A stretch of DNA of 64,000 nucleotides from G964291335 sp964291335 (GCA_964291335.2 OZ219748.1:124001-188000); one strand, 5' to 3'; shown: positions 38,293-47,690, counted from the first letter of the stretch. The notes: a model not told the origin generated them from the letters alone. A program made the numbers and translations.

Positions 38293-38706
38293 TTAGCGCT
38301 TGGTGTACTGGGGCGCCCGCCGGGCCCGTTTCAAACCGTATTTTTTGCTTTCCTTAATCCGGGAATCCCGGGTAATCAACCCGTGGCGGCGCAGGGAGGC
38401 CTTGAATCCTGCGTTGTAAGCTACCAGGGCACGGGCAATGCCGTGGCGAATGGCTTCCGCCTGGGCATTGACACCGCCGCCGGTTACCTTGGCCACCAGT
38501 TGAAACTGGCCGCGAGTGTTGGTAACCCGAAAGGGTTCGCCCACCACTACTTGCCACGGCTCCCAGTTAAAATAATCTTCTACCAGTTTGTTATTCACCA
38601 GCATCGGCCCGCCGTCGCCGGTAGGGTACAGCCGCACCCGGGCAATGGCGGTCTTGCGTTTTCCGGTGCCGTAGAAGTATCGCTGTTGTGTTTCCGCTTG
38701 CACCAA
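38293..38706 (-). CDS. rpsI: 30S ribosomal protein S9
   Basis: 137 aa. Starts after a short leader with YFYGTGKRKTAIARVRLYPT and ends RDSRIKESKKYGLKRARRAP plus QYTKR, the S9 C-terminal tail that reaches the P site. Last gene of the long minus-strand ribosomal run, immediately after rplM. Confidence 0.98.
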   Translation of the reverse strand: MVQAETQQRYFYGTGKRKTAIARVRLYPTGDGGPMLVNNKLVEDYFNWEPWQVVVGEPFRVTNTRGQFQLVAKVTGGGVNAQAEAIRHGIARALVAYNAGFKASLRRHGLITRDSRIKESKKYGLKRARRAPQYTKR

Positions 38707-38729
38707 AGTCTTACCCGTCCTTAGTTAGC

Positions 38730-39170
38730 TTATCTGGAGTTTGACAGTTGACCGGTCTGCGCCTGGTGGGGGTGCGTGTCGCCGGCGTAAACCTTCAGGC
38801 GTTTCAGCATTGCCCGTCCCAGCTTGTTGCGGGGCAGCATTCCCTTAACCGCCAATTGTAGCACTTGCTCCGGTCTGCTCTCCAGCATATCCCTGAGGAT
38901 AAAGGTCTTCAGGTTGCCGACGTAGCCGCTGTGCCGATAGTAAGTCTTCTGCAGCAGCTTGTCGCCGGTGATTCTCACCTTATCCATGTTGACAACAACC
39001 ACATGGTCTCCGGTGAGGACGTGGGGAGTATAGGTTGGACGGTCCTTGCCCTGCAAGGCCACAGCCACATTTCGGGCCAGCCGCCCCAGGGACTGGCCGG
39101 TGGCGTCGATGACCCGCCAGTTCTGAGGCGTATCGCCGGCCTTGGGGAAATAGGTGCTAGTGCGTTTCAT
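38730..39170 (-). CDS. rplM: 50S ribosomal protein L13
   Basis: 146 aa. MKRTSTYFPKAGDTPQNWRV start, DATGQSLGRLARNVAVALQG and YTPHVLTGDHVVVVNMDKVR are diagnostic. ATG at 39170; the start overlaps the truA stop by four bases, so translation is coupled. Confidence 0.98.
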   Translation of the reverse strand: MKRTSTYFPKAGDTPQNWRVIDATGQSLGRLARNVAVALQGKDRPTYTPHVLTGDHVVVVNMDKVRITGDKLLQKTYYRHSGYVGNLKTFILRDMLESRPEQVLQLAVKGMLPRNKLGRAMLKRLKVYAGDTHPHQAQTGQLSNSR

Positions 39171-39991
39171 GATTCCCAATTACCTTCTAACAGTTGCTTC
39201 GGATAGTTTACCTTGACTAGACATAAACCCCTGGCTGGCAAAGCAGGAACAGCTGACCAGAGCTTCTTCGCTTCAGTCCCCGGGCCGACCGACTCCAGAA
39301 GAGTTTTTATGCTCTCGGCGGGCAATTTACCTTTCCCGATTTGGAGCAGAACGCTATTAACCCGGCGAATCTGGTGCCTGAGAAAGCCGTTAGCCTCGCA
39401 TTCGATAACCAGGGTGTCCCCCTGCCGGGCCAGTTGCCAGCGCGAAACGGTGCGAACTGCGCTCCGGTCCACCGGATGCCCTGAAGCGAAAGGACGGAAA
39501 TCGTGCTGCCCTAATAACCCCCGGGCGGCCTCATTCATGCTCTCAAGATGCAAGGGGTCCCTGAGCCAGTAGCACACCCGGCGCCGGAGCGCCGAGGGCC
39601 AGGGACGGCTCAAGACCCGGTACTGATAGACCCGACTGACGGCGCTGCGCCGGGCGTGAAACCCGGCCACTGCTTCGCAGGCCTGCAAAACTCGTATATC
39701 CTCTGGCAGGTAATAATTTAATGCCCCGACAAAGGTTCCCGGCGGCAATCGGCTGCCGGTCAAAAAGTCCACCACCTGCCCCTGGGCATGGGCGCCGGAG
39801 TCGGTGCGGCTGGCCCCGCGAACCCGCGCCGGTTCACCGGTAAGACGATACAAAGCGGTTTCCAGCGCTCCCTGAATTGTTGGCTGCCCAGTCTGAACCT
39901 GAAAACCAAAATAGTTGGTTCCTTCGTACTCAACCATCAACGCCAATCGGCGCCGGACACCCTTGTCCCCATCGGGCGGCGGTTGACGCAT
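39167..39991 (-). CDS. truA: tRNA pseudouridine38-40 synthase
   Basis: About 274 aa. Catalytic motif GASRTDSGAHAQGQV with the essential Asp, plus MVEYEGTNYFGFQVQTGQPT at the N-terminus and ANGFLRHQIRRVNSVLLQIG in the second half. Modifies the anticodon arm of tRNA. ATG at 39991 gives the family start; GTG at 40000 is also in frame. Sits between rplQ and rplM, a common arrangement. Confidence 0.97.
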   Translation of the reverse strand: MRQPPPDGDKGVRRRLALMVEYEGTNYFGFQVQTGQPTIQGALETALYRLTGEPARVRGASRTDSGAHAQGQVVDFLTGSRLPPGTFVGALNYYLPEDIRVLQACEAVAGFHARRSAVSRVYQYRVLSRPWPSALRRRVCYWLRDPLHLESMNEAARGLLGQHDFRPFASGHPVDRSAVRTVSRWQLARQGDTLVIECEANGFLRHQIRRVNSVLLQIGKGKLPAESIKTLLESVGPGTEAKKLWSAVPALPARGLCLVKVNYPKQLLEGNWES

Positions 39992-40037
39992 AAGTTCCAC
40001 TGCCGGGACGGCGGCGTTCTTATTGTCCGGGCGGCCT

Positions 40038-40391
40038 TCAGACCAGCTCGATTACGGCCATATTGGCGCCGTCGCCCTGACGCTGTCCCAGTTTGACGAT
40101 GCGGGTATAGCCGCCGGGTCGTCCTTCGTAGCGGGGCGCCAGTTCGTCAAAAACCTTCTTGACCACCTGTTTATTCGGCACTTGGCTCAAGGCCAGGCGG
40201 CGATGGTGCAGGGTGCCTTTCTTGCCATGGGTAATCAGCTTTTCGGCCACAATGCGGGTTTCCTTGGCCTTGGCCAGGGTGGTTGTAATCCGCTCGTGCC
40301 GGATTAACTCCATGGTGAGGCCTCGCAGCAACGCCTTGCGTTGATCCTTATACCGACTGAGATTACGTCCGGCAACGCGGTGGGAAGCCAT
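40038..40391 (-). CDS. rplQ: 50S ribosomal protein L17
   Basis: 117 aa. Starts MASHRVAGRNLSRYKDQRKA with RLGR-like RNLSR and LLRGLTMELIRHERITTTLA, and ends GGYTRIVKLGQRQGDGANMA, all L17. Begins two bases after the rpoA stop. Confidence 0.97.
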   Translation of the reverse strand: MASHRVAGRNLSRYKDQRKALLRGLTMELIRHERITTTLAKAKETRIVAEKLITHGKKGTLHHRRLALSQVPNKQVVKKVFDELAPRYEGRPGGYTRIVKLGQRQGDGANMAVIELV

Positions 40392-40393
40392 AG

Positions 40394-41605
40394 CTAACAG
40401 TTCTCCTCCTGGTCGTCATCTTCATCGTCAGGGTAATCCCAGTCATCATCGTAATCGTCTTCTGATACGGCTGGGGAAGTTAGCGTTGCAACGCTCGAGT
40501 CAGCGCCGATGGACTCAACCCCTGGCAACGATGAGGACATTGTCGGGTCAGCGTCTGCATCGTCGTCGGTCGCTGTATCCCGCTCATCCGCATAGGCCAT
40601 GGGTTCAGCGGATAAGCCCATATTAAAGTTCGCCCTGGACGCGTTTGAGCCGATACCCTTATCCGCCAGTTTTTCCCGCAATTCGCTCAAAGACCTTTCG
40701 CCAAAATTGCGTATCTTGAGCAATTCATCGTCAGACTTTTCCAGCACCTCGCCTACGCGGGTTATGTGGGCCCGTTTCAGGCAATTCAGAGTCCGCGGCG
40801 ACAGTTCCAGCCGTTCAATGGGGGTTTGATAAACCTCCGGAGACAGCCCCAGTGGCTGCCGGCTGCCGGCAGTGTCGGCTGAACTGGACAAATTCTTGAA
40901 CAGGAACAAATCCTCAACCAGGGCATCAGCCGCTTGCCGCATCGCTTGTATCGGGTCAATGGTTCCGTCAGTCCACAATTCCAGAACCAGCCGCTCATAG
41001 TCATACTGCTGCCCTACCCGGGTTCGTTCCAGCGAGTAGTTAACTTTTCGGACCGGGTTGAAGATAGCATCCACCGGCAACTGGCCTACCTGAAGCCCGG
41101 CACCGCCCTCCGATGGCTCAGCCGGACGATACCCCACGCCGGATTCTACGTTAAACTCAATGGTCAACTCAGCGTCATCCAGGGTTGCCAGGTGGAGTTC
41201 CGGGTTGACAATCTCAAATTCGCTGGAGGTTGCAATATCGCCAGCGCATACCCGACCTTCTCCCCGCACTTCCAGGCGCATCTTGCCGGTACGCCCCGTC
41301 TGGGAGCGGATGCGAATGCGCTTGATGTTCAGCAGCAGCTCCATCACCTCTTCTTTTATGCCGGGAATGGCCGTGTACTGGTGAAGCATGTCCTCTATTT
41401 TCACCCAGGTAATGGCGCTGCCCTTGATGGAGCTGAGCAGATAACGGCGCAATGGATTGCCAATTGTATGCGCCAACCCGGGCGCCAACGGTTCCAGGGC
41501 TACCCTGGCGTGGCGATCGGTAGCTTCAACTACGTTTATTCCCGGTTTGATTGGTTCCGGCTCTTCGGTGGATGTACCCGGGTAGATGGCAAAAGTTTCC
41601 AGCAT
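40394..41605 (-). CDS. rpoA: DNA-directed RNA polymerase alpha subunit with an acidic C-terminal extension
   Basis: About 403 aa, some 70 residues longer than usual. N-terminal dimerisation domain (LAHTIGNPLRRYLLSSIKGS, EEVMELLLNIKRIRI) and C-terminal DNA-binding domain (IERLELSPRTLNCLKRAHIT, LLKIRNFGERSLSELREKLA) are intact. After them comes a low-complexity acidic tail rich in Asp, Glu and Ser, ending DDDWDYPDDEDDDQEENC. ATG at 41605 or GTG at 41614; the latter overlaps the rpsD stop (TAGTG). Confidence 0.97.
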   Translation of the reverse strand: MLETFAIYPGTSTEEPEPIKPGINVVEATDRHARVALEPLAPGLAHTIGNPLRRYLLSSIKGSAITWVKIEDMLHQYTAIPGIKEEVMELLLNIKRIRIRSQTGRTGKMRLEVRGEGRVCAGDIATSSEFEIVNPELHLATLDDAELTIEFNVESGVGYRPAEPSEGGAGLQVGQLPVDAIFNPVRKVNYSLERTRVGQQYDYERLVLELWTDGTIDPIQAMRQAADALVEDLFLFKNLSSSADTAGSRQPLGLSPEVYQTPIERLELSPRTLNCLKRAHITRVGEVLEKSDDELLKIRNFGERSLSELREKLADKGIGSNASRANFNMGLSAEPMAYADERDTATDDDADADPTMSSSLPGVESIGADSSVATLTSPAVSEDDYDDDWDYPDDEDDDQEENC

Positions 41606-41613
41606 ATAACTCA

Positions 41614-42240
41614 CTACCTCGAGTAAAACTCAACAATCAGGCGGGAGTTGATGGTTTGCGACAAGTCCTCCTCAGAGGGCAAGGCAACCACCTCGGCAGA
41701 CATAGCGTTAATATCGAGAGACAGCCAGGCCGGAATCGGCCGTTTGGGAATGCTGTCCGTCCGTTCCTTGTAGAAGTCAGTGCTTTTAAGCGACTCTTTC
41801 CAGGCAATGACATCGCCGGTTTTCACCTGGAAGGAAGGTATATCGGTCTTCACTCCGTTCACGGTGAAATGGCCGTGGCGCACCATTTGCCGGGCCTGCT
41901 TCCGCGAATCGGCGAAGCCCAGCAGATAGACAATATTATCCAGACGCCGTTCCAGGGCGCGCAACAAGTTAATGCCGGTAATTCCCGGGTTATTGAAAGC
42001 CTCGGTCATATAACGGCGGAACTGGCCTTCCATCACCCCGTACATCTGCCGCGCTTTCTGCTTCTCCCGCAGGTGAACCCCGTAGTCCGAGGGCCGGCGG
42101 CGGCGGTTATTCTGGTTGCCTGGCGGCGAGTGGCGGCGTTCCACAGCGCAACGCGGGCTGAAGCAACGGTCTCCCTTCAAGAACAGCTTCTCACCAGCCC
42201 GACGGCACAGCCGGCAGGACGGACCTGTATATCTTCCCAT
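41614..42240 (-). CDS. rpsD: 30S ribosomal protein S4 (zinc-binding form)
   Basis: 208 aa. MGRYTGPSCRLCRRAGEKLF with C-x-x-C and CFSPRC downstream form the four-Cys zinc site of the C+ form. The S4 RNA-binding domain is seen in RRLDNIVYLLGFADSRKQAR and VRHGHFTVNG. ATG at 42240 with AAAGAGG ahead; the upstream frame to 42282 is not used. Confidence 0.98.
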   Translation of the reverse strand: MGRYTGPSCRLCRRAGEKLFLKGDRCFSPRCAVERRHSPPGNQNNRRRRPSDYGVHLREKQKARQMYGVMEGQFRRYMTEAFNNPGITGINLLRALERRLDNIVYLLGFADSRKQARQMVRHGHFTVNGVKTDIPSFQVKTGDVIAWKESLKSTDFYKERTDSIPKRPIPAWLSLDINAMSAEVVALPSEEDLSQTINSRLIVEFYSR

Positions 42241-42251
42241 AAAGCCTCTTT

Positions 42252-42635
42252 CTAAACCCTTCGTCTTTTCGGTGGTCGGCACCCGTTATGCGGTATTGGA
42301 GTTACGTCTCTTATGCTGGTAACCAGCAGCCCGGCGCCTTGCAGCGAGCGGATAGCCGCCTCTCGTCCGGCTCCGGGCCCCCGGATGAAAACGTCAATTT
42401 GCCGCAGCCCCATATCCATCCCCCGGCGGGCGGCCTGTTCGGCGGCGCGCTGGGCAGCGAAGGCAGTTCCCTTTCGGGAGCCGCGAAAGCCTGCCGTACC
42501 CGCGCTGGCTGAAGCGATAACATTGCCGTCCGAATCGGTAATGCTGACCAGGGTATTGTTGAACGTCGAGTATATATACGCCCGGCCCTGGGGCACTGAG
42601 CGACGCTCCCGACGCCGGGTTCTTGGTCTAGGCAT
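42252..42635 (-). CDS. rpsK: 30S ribosomal protein S11
   Basis: 127 aa. AYIYSTFNNTLVSITDSDGN, SAGTAGFRGSRKGTAFAAQR and the C-terminal DVTPIPHNGCRPPKRRRV tail are diagnostic. Between rpsM and rpsD, the normal alpha-operon order. Confidence 0.98.
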   Translation of the reverse strand: MPRPRTRRRERRSVPQGRAYIYSTFNNTLVSITDSDGNVIASASAGTAGFRGSRKGTAFAAQRAAEQAARRGMDMGLRQIDVFIRGPGAGREAAIRSLQGAGLLVTSIRDVTPIPHNGCRPPKRRRV

Positions 42636-42648
42636 ATTGCTCCCTCAA

Positions 42649-43053
42649 CTACTTTTTGCCGCCGGTCCGGCGCCCCCGGCCAGCCACGGTACGGCGCGGC
42701 CCCTTACGAGAGCGGGCATTAGTGCGGGTTCGCTGACCGTTAACCGGCAGGCCGCGCCGGTGCCGGCTCCCCCGGTAAGAGCCGATTTCAATCAGGCGGC
42801 GGATGTTCTGGTTAACTTCCCGGCGCAAGTCGCCTTCGGTAAGGTAATCCCGATCCAGCCCCCGGTCAATGATTTCCCGGATCCGGTCCACTTGAGCCTC
42901 GCTCAATTCATTCATCCGGGGCGGCATTTCCGGGTCTAAACCGGCCTGTTCCAGAATCTCTGAAGCTATTACCGGGCCCACTCCGTAAATGCTGCGCAAA
43001 GCAATGTGCGCCCGCTTGCGGTCGGGCACGTCAACGCCGGCGATTCGAACCAT
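42649..43053 (-). CDS. rpsM: 30S ribosomal protein S13
   Basis: 134 aa. MVRIAGVDVPDRKRAHIALR start, IYGVG helix-hairpin-helix region, and the basic C-terminal tail RHRRGLPVNGQRTRTNARSR. First of the alpha-operon genes after rpmJ. Confidence 0.98.
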   Translation of the reverse strand: MVRIAGVDVPDRKRAHIALRSIYGVGPVIASEILEQAGLDPEMPPRMNELSEAQVDRIREIIDRGLDRDYLTEGDLRREVNQNIRRLIEIGSYRGSRHRRGLPVNGQRTRTNARSRKGPRRTVAGRGRRTGGKK

Positions 43054-43080
43054 CTTCTTCCTCCTGTCCTGGCCGGGATA

Positions 43081-43194
43081 CTATCCCTGGCGCTGCGAGT
43101 GTCGGGCGTTTGAGCAGATAATGCGAACTACTCTCTTGCGTTTGATGACCCGACACTTGTCGCACCGAGGTTTAACCGATGCGGTTACTTTCAT
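43081..43194 (-). CDS. rpmJ: 50S ribosomal protein L36
   Basis: 37 aa: MKVTASVKPRCDKCRVIKRK followed by RVVRIICSNARHSQRQG. Zinc ligands C11, C14, C27 and H32 are all present (the canonical CCCH form). Stop at 43081, 28 bases before rpsM. Placed between infA and rpsM as usual. Confidence 0.96.
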   Translation of the reverse strand: MKVTASVKPRCDKCRVIKRKRVVRIICSNARHSQRQG

Positions 43195-43223
43195 GGCCGC
43201 GCTCCTTGTGAACGACGCTTCGG

Positions 43224-43442
43224 TTACTTGAACCGGTAAGTGATGCGGCCGCGGCTCAAGTCATAGGGGGAAAGTTCCACCAGGACCCGGTCGCCGGGCA
43301 GCACTCGGATGAAGTGCATTCGGATTTTGCCGGAAACGTGGGCCAACACCTGGTGGTCGTTGGGCAGTTCCACCCGGAACATCCCATTGGGCAAGGCCTC
43401 GGTAACTTTAGCCTCAACCTCTATCGCTTCCTTCTTTGGCAT
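43224..43442 (-). CDS. infA: Translation initiation factor IF-1
   Basis: 72 aa, exact family length. MPKKEAIEVEAKVTEALPNG start, FRVELPNDHQVLAHVSGKIR, and VLPGDRVLVELSPYDLSRGR ITYRF pattern of the single OB fold. Lies between map and rpmJ. Confidence 0.98.
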   Translation of the reverse strand: MPKKEAIEVEAKVTEALPNGMFRVELPNDHQVLAHVSGKIRMHFIRVLPGDRVLVELSPYDLSRGRITYRFK

Positions 43443-43495
43443 AACCCCCCTTATGGGTTTTTCTTCCGCGGCTCAGATTCCTGCGGGTATTTGCG

Positions 43496-44302
43496 CTAGC
43501 TATGCTTGGTCAAGATTTCCGGGCCACTCTCGGTAATAGCGATGGTATGCTCAAAATGAGCTGACAGCGAGCCGTCGGCGGTAACCACCGTCCACTGATC
43601 CTCCAGGGTTCGGGTGCGCCAGTCGCCGATATTAAGCATCGGCTCAATAGCGATACACATTCCGGGGCGGATCAGATAGCCCCGCCCGGCCTGTCCATGA
43701 TTGGGCACCTGGGGGTCTTCATGGAGGTAGCGGCCGATGCCGTGTCCGACGTACTCGCGCACTATGCCGTAGCCACGGGCTTCGCCGTATTGTTGCACGG
43801 CGGCGCCAATATCCCCCAACCGGTTGCCCGGCTGGGCGGCCTTGATCCCTTCCTCCAGGCTGGCGCGGGTGGTTTCCATCAGGTCAATGGCTTCCTGGCT
43901 GACGGCGCCCACTGGCACCGAGATAGCTGCGTCGCCGATAAAACCGTCGATCGTCGCTCCCACGTCCATTTTGATAATGTCGCCTTCCTGAAGCGCCCGC
44001 CGGCCGGGGATACCGTGAACGATTTCCTCATTTACCGATGCGCAAATAGTGTGCCGAAAACCCCGATAGCCCTTAAAGGCCGGTTTGGCTCCGTGGCGCC
44101 GTATTTCCTTCTCAGCGATGCTGTCCAGCTCCCGGGTTGTAACGCCCGGTTCCACCGACCTTTTCAGCAAGGTTAAAGCAGCGCCCACAATAGCGCCGGC
44201 CCGGCGCATGGCATCCAGTTCCGGGGGCGACTTAATGGTAATGCCGCCAGCGTATGACGATGGGGAATTGGAGGCAGTCTCAGTTCTGTTTTTTCGATTC
44301 AT
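43496..44302 (-). CDS. map: Methionine aminopeptidase, type I
   Basis: 268 aa. Removes N-terminal Met. Metal ligands are visible in KMDVGATIDGFIGDAAI (two Asp), GHGIGRYLHEDPQVPNHG (His), AIEPML (Glu) and FEHTIAITE (Glu). The N-terminus is about 20 residues longer than the core and Ser/Asn-rich. Starts five bases after the adk stop. Confidence 0.97.
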   Translation of the reverse strand: MNRKNRTETASNSPSSYAGGITIKSPPELDAMRRAGAIVGAALTLLKRSVEPGVTTRELDSIAEKEIRRHGAKPAFKGYRGFRHTICASVNEEIVHGIPGRRALQEGDIIKMDVGATIDGFIGDAAISVPVGAVSQEAIDLMETTRASLEEGIKAAQPGNRLGDIGAAVQQYGEARGYGIVREYVGHGIGRYLHEDPQVPNHGQAGRGYLIRPGMCIAIEPMLNIGDWRTRTLEDQWTVVTADGSLSAHFEHTIAITESGPEILTKHS

Positions 44303-44307
44303 TCAGC

Positions 44308-45006
44308 CTATTGTACCTCTTCCTGGTGAACTTGGAAACCCGCAAACCGTTGCAAAGCCAGGGCAGTCAGCACCTGCTGGCCGATTTCCGCAACACTACC
44401 CACGCCGGGTATTTCTTTCAACCGGTTCTGTTCCCGGTAGAAGTCCAGCGCCGGCGCGGTTTGTTCCCGGTAAACTCCAATGCGTACTTGCACTGCCGCA
44501 TAGCGGTCATCTTCCCGCTGGTATAACTCGCCGCCGCAGCGACGGCATGGCGGCGGGGCGGCAAACTGGTCGGGTTTCAGGTTTTCCGGAGCCTGGCATT
44601 GCCGACAGACAAACCGGCCGCCCAGCCGCCGCACCAATTCCTGCTCCGGCACATCAATCAATATCGCCTGGTCCAACCCGCGGGACTTTTCCCGCAGCGC
44701 CTGATCCAGTGCCTGGGCCTGCTCCCGGGTACGGGGAAAGCCGTCAAGGATGAAACCGTCTTCCCGGTTCAGTTCCAGCACCTGCTCCAGGATGATTTCA
44801 ATCACCAGGTCATCCGGCACCAACAGCCCCCGGTTCATATACTCGGCGGCCTTCAACCCCAACTCCGTCTGCTGCTGCAAGTGGCGGCGGAACAAGTCGC
44901 CAGAGCTTATATGCGCAATGCCCAGCCGCTCCTTCAGCAGTTGAGCCTGCGTGCCTTTGCCGGCCCCCGGCGGGCCGAACAGAGCCAGTCTGATTGGTGA
45001 AGCCAA
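44308..45006 (-). CDS. adk: Adenylate kinase (zinc-lid form)
   Basis: 232 aa. P-loop GPPGAGKGTQAQLL, NMP-binding ISSGDLFRRHL, and FILDGFPRTREQAQAL. The lid carries four cysteines (CRQC and CRRC spaced 17 residues), so it is a zinc-stabilised long form. Adjacent to secY and map in the standard spc order, start directly after the secY stop. Confidence 0.97.
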   Translation of the reverse strand: MASPIRLALFGPPGAGKGTQAQLLKERLGIAHISSGDLFRRHLQQQTELGLKAAEYMNRGLLVPDDLVIEIILEQVLELNREDGFILDGFPRTREQAQALDQALREKSRGLDQAILIDVPEQELVRRLGGRFVCRQCQAPENLKPDQFAAPPPCRRCGGELYQREDDRYAAVQVRIGVYREQTAPALDFYREQNRLKEIPGVGSVAEIGQQVLTALALQRFAGFQVHQEEVQ

Positions 45007-46335
45007 TTATCTCAGGAACCCTTCGTAGTTTCGCATTAACAGTTGAGCTTCCAGTTGACGCAAAGTATCCAGGCCCACGCCTACCATAATCAGCAAGCTG
45101 GTACTGCTTAACTGAATGGCCTGGACATCGGTAATCAGCGAAGCCAGATAAGGCACAATCGCAACAAAGCCGAGGAACAGAGCGCCTCCGGTAGTAATTC
45201 GCAGGATAACCCGGTTCAGGTATTCCTGCGTTGGCCGGCCAGGTCGTATTCCCAGGACAAACCCTCCATTGCGTTGCAGGTTCTCGGCCAGGTTCTGCTG
45301 CTGGAACACCACCAGGGTGTAGAAAAAGGCGAAGATTACCACCATCACAAAGACGAACACCCAGTAAACCGGCGAATTGGGGTTGAAGAGGTCGCCGAAG
45401 AACCGGGCCACATCGCCTACCACGCCGGTGCTGGTGGCGAAATAAGTCGCTATCGTGCCGGGCAGAATCACAATTGAAAAGGCAAAAATCAGGGGGATCA
45501 TCCCCGCGGAGTTGACGCGCAAGGGGATGTAGGTTCCGCCACTCTGCCGATACATACGGCCGCCCCGGAAAATGCTGCGGCCATATTGCACTGGAATCCT
45601 CCGATGGGCCTCATTAAAGACGACAATCAGAGCGATAATCAGAACGCCGATAATTACAAAGAAACCTATGCCCAGCAAATCCTGGCGGTCCAGGAACCCC
45701 TGGGTAATCAGGCCGGGAAAGCCGGCTACGATGCCGGCGAAGATAATCAGCGAGATGCCATTGCCGATGCCCCGTTCGGTTATCAGTTCGCCCAGCCAGA
45801 CCAGGAACATGGTTCCGGCGGTCATGGAGATGATGGCCGCCATGGTGGGCAGCAAAGCATCGCCGGTAAAGCCCACATTGGTCAATACATTGCTTTGTTG
45901 CAGCAGAATCAATTGACCGAAACCCTGCGCGATGGCGATCGGCACCGTCAACCAGTGCACAATGCGGTTAATCGTAGCCCGCCCGGATTCACCCTCCCGG
46001 GACAGTTGCTGCAAGGCGGGAATTACCGGTGTGAGCAGTTGCATTACAATTGAAGCCGTGATGTACGGAAACACCCCCAGGGCGACGATGCTCATCCGGC
46101 TCAGCGCGCCGCCGCTGAAGAGGTCGAGGAAACCCAGCAGCTGATTGTTTTCGAACAGGTTGTTCAGCTGGAAGGTATCGATGCCGGGGATGGGAATGTG
46201 GGACAGAAAGCGGAAAATCGCCAACATTCCCAGGGTAAAGAGAATCTTGGCCCGCAAATCAGGCAAACTGAAGGCATCAACGGCGGCCTGAATCAGCCTG
46301 GGCCAGCGTCCCCCTTGTGCTTCCGTAGAGATCAT
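45007..46335 (-). CDS. secY: Protein translocase subunit SecY
   Basis: 442 aa with ten membrane helices. Forms the protein-conducting channel with SecE/SecG. LRAKILFTLGMLAIFRFLSH IPIPGID start region, GGALSRMSIVALGVFPYITA, RRIPVQYG in the C4/C5 ribosome-binding loop and RPTQEYLNRVILRITTGGAL are diagnostic. Between rplO and adk. Confidence 0.98.
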   Translation of the reverse strand: MISTEAQGGRWPRLIQAAVDAFSLPDLRAKILFTLGMLAIFRFLSHIPIPGIDTFQLNNLFENNQLLGFLDLFSGGALSRMSIVALGVFPYITASIVMQLLTPVIPALQQLSREGESGRATINRIVHWLTVPIAIAQGFGQLILLQQSNVLTNVGFTGDALLPTMAAIISMTAGTMFLVWLGELITERGIGNGISLIIFAGIVAGFPGLITQGFLDRQDLLGIGFFVIIGVLIIALIVVFNEAHRRIPVQYGRSIFRGGRMYRQSGGTYIPLRVNSAGMIPLIFAFSIVILPGTIATYFATSTGVVGDVARFFGDLFNPNSPVYWVFVFVMVVIFAFFYTLVVFQQQNLAENLQRNGGFVLGIRPGRPTQEYLNRVILRITTGGALFLGFVAIVPYLASLITDVQAIQLSSTSLLIMVGVGLDTLRQLEAQLLMRNYEGFLR

Positions 46336-46340
46336 CTGAA

Positions 46341-46784
46341 CTAGAGTTCCTCCGCCGCTCCCCCAGCTGCCACAATCTTCTCCCTGGCCGATTGAGTGAA
46401 CTTATGGGCGGCTACGGTGAGGGCTTTGCCCACTTCGCCGTTGCCCAGAATCTTGACCGGGTTCTTCAGGCCGGCAATCATACCCCGGCGGTACAGGACT
46501 TCCGGAGTAATCCGTTGTCCGGCGTCAAAGACTGACAGGTCATCCACTTTGACCAGGGAATAACGGGTCTTGAACTTGTTGTTGAAACCCCGCTGGGTAG
46601 GGAGGCCCTTAACCAAGGGCAGCTGCCCCCCTTCGAAACCGGGGCGGATCCGGTAGCCGGAACGGGATTTTTGCCCCTTCATTCCGCGACCGCCATAGCT
46701 GCCCTGACCGGCGGCATCTCCCCGTCCTACGCGCTTGCGGGCCCGCCGCGCCCCCGGCGAGGGTGTAATATTATGCTCCATCAT
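46341..46784 (-). CDS. rplO: 50S ribosomal protein L15
   Basis: 147 aa. RKRVGRGDAAGQGSYGGRGM (the glycine-rich N-terminal extension), RPGFEGGQLPLVKGLPTQRG and VKILGNGEVGKALTVAAHKF are diagnostic. Lies upstream of secY; six bases separate them. A 120-base gap to rpmD shows no gene. Confidence 0.98.
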   Translation of the reverse strand: MMEHNITPSPGARRARKRVGRGDAAGQGSYGGRGMKGQKSRSGYRIRPGFEGGQLPLVKGLPTQRGFNNKFKTRYSLVKVDDLSVFDAGQRITPEVLYRRGMIAGLKNPVKILGNGEVGKALTVAAHKFTQSAREKIVAAGGAAEEL

Positions 46785-46904
46785 GTTCGGAACCAGGCTC
46801 CTGGATAAATTGCCCCCGGAGGGCTGGCGACCTGGCCGGCCCCGGGGAAACGGCTGTCAATATCTCTTCTGTTGCGGCTGAACGAACCGGCGAGGCTGGC
46901 CCGG

Positions 46905-47093
46905 CTAATCCTCGGCTACCTCTTCCACCGTTACCAGGTGGGCCACTTTGTTGACCATGCCCCGGATGGTGGGCGTATCTCCGTGGGTTACCGTATGGTG
47001 CAAGCGACGCAAGCCCAGGGCGTGAACCACTTTCCGTTGATTCCGGGGTTTACCGATAAAGCTCTTGGTCCATGTAATTTTCAGTTGAGCCAT
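46905..47093 (-). CDS. rpmD: 50S ribosomal protein L30
   Basis: 62 aa, normal size. LKITWTKSFIGKPRNQRKVV and LGLRRLHHTVTHGDTPTIRG followed by MVNKVAHLVTVEE match L30. Between rpsE and rplO. Confidence 0.97.
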   Translation of the reverse strand: MAQLKITWTKSFIGKPRNQRKVVHALGLRRLHHTVTHGDTPTIRGMVNKVAHLVTVEEVAED

Positions 47094-47147
47094 TAAACCA
47101 CCTGCAAAGCATCGCGCTGGCCGGCCAATAACATAAAAGAACCCTGA

Positions 47148-47690
47148 TTAGCCGGTTTTCTCGGCGGGGCGGCTGCCCCGCCGGCGGACTGTTTCTTCCT
47201 GCGGGTCGCGCAGCCGTCGCAAGGCTTCCAAAGTTGCCCGAACCGTGTTAATCGGGTTGCGTGAACCCAGAGATTTGCCGACCACGTCCCGGACGCCGCC
47301 CAATTCCAGAATTGCCCGCATTGCGCCGGCTGCGATAATGCCGGTGCCTTCCGGCGCTGGCTTGATTACTACGATGGATGCGCCCACCTTGACCGTAATC
47401 TCGTGCGGGATGCTGCTGCCCCGCATGGGTATCTTGACCATATTGCGGCGGGCAACGGCATTGCCCTTGCGCACGGCATCGGGAATTACCAGAGCTTTGC
47501 CCATGCCGGCGCCAACATTGCCCGCGCTGTCGCCGACCACCACCAGCGCATTAAAGCGCAGCCGCCGGCCTCCCTTTACCACCTTGGCGATGCGCCGCGT
47601 ATAAACAACCCGCTCGGTGAAACCCGAAGGGTCTTCTTCCCTTTCCCGGGGCGGACGGTTGGACCGGGGCCTGTTTCCGGTACTGACCAT
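47148..47690 (-). CDS. rpsE: 30S ribosomal protein S5
   Basis: 180 aa. ERVVYTRRIAKVVKGGRRLR, FNALVVVGDSAGNVGAGMGK and GTGIIAAGAMRAILELGGVR are diagnostic. Start overlaps the rplR stop (TAATG), so coupled. Confidence 0.98.
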   Translation of the reverse strand: MVSTGNRPRSNRPPREREEDPSGFTERVVYTRRIAKVVKGGRRLRFNALVVVGDSAGNVGAGMGKALVIPDAVRKGNAVARRNMVKIPMRGSSIPHEITVKVGASIVVIKPAPEGTGIIAAGAMRAILELGGVRDVVGKSLGSRNPINTVRATLEALRRLRDPQEETVRRRGSRPAEKTG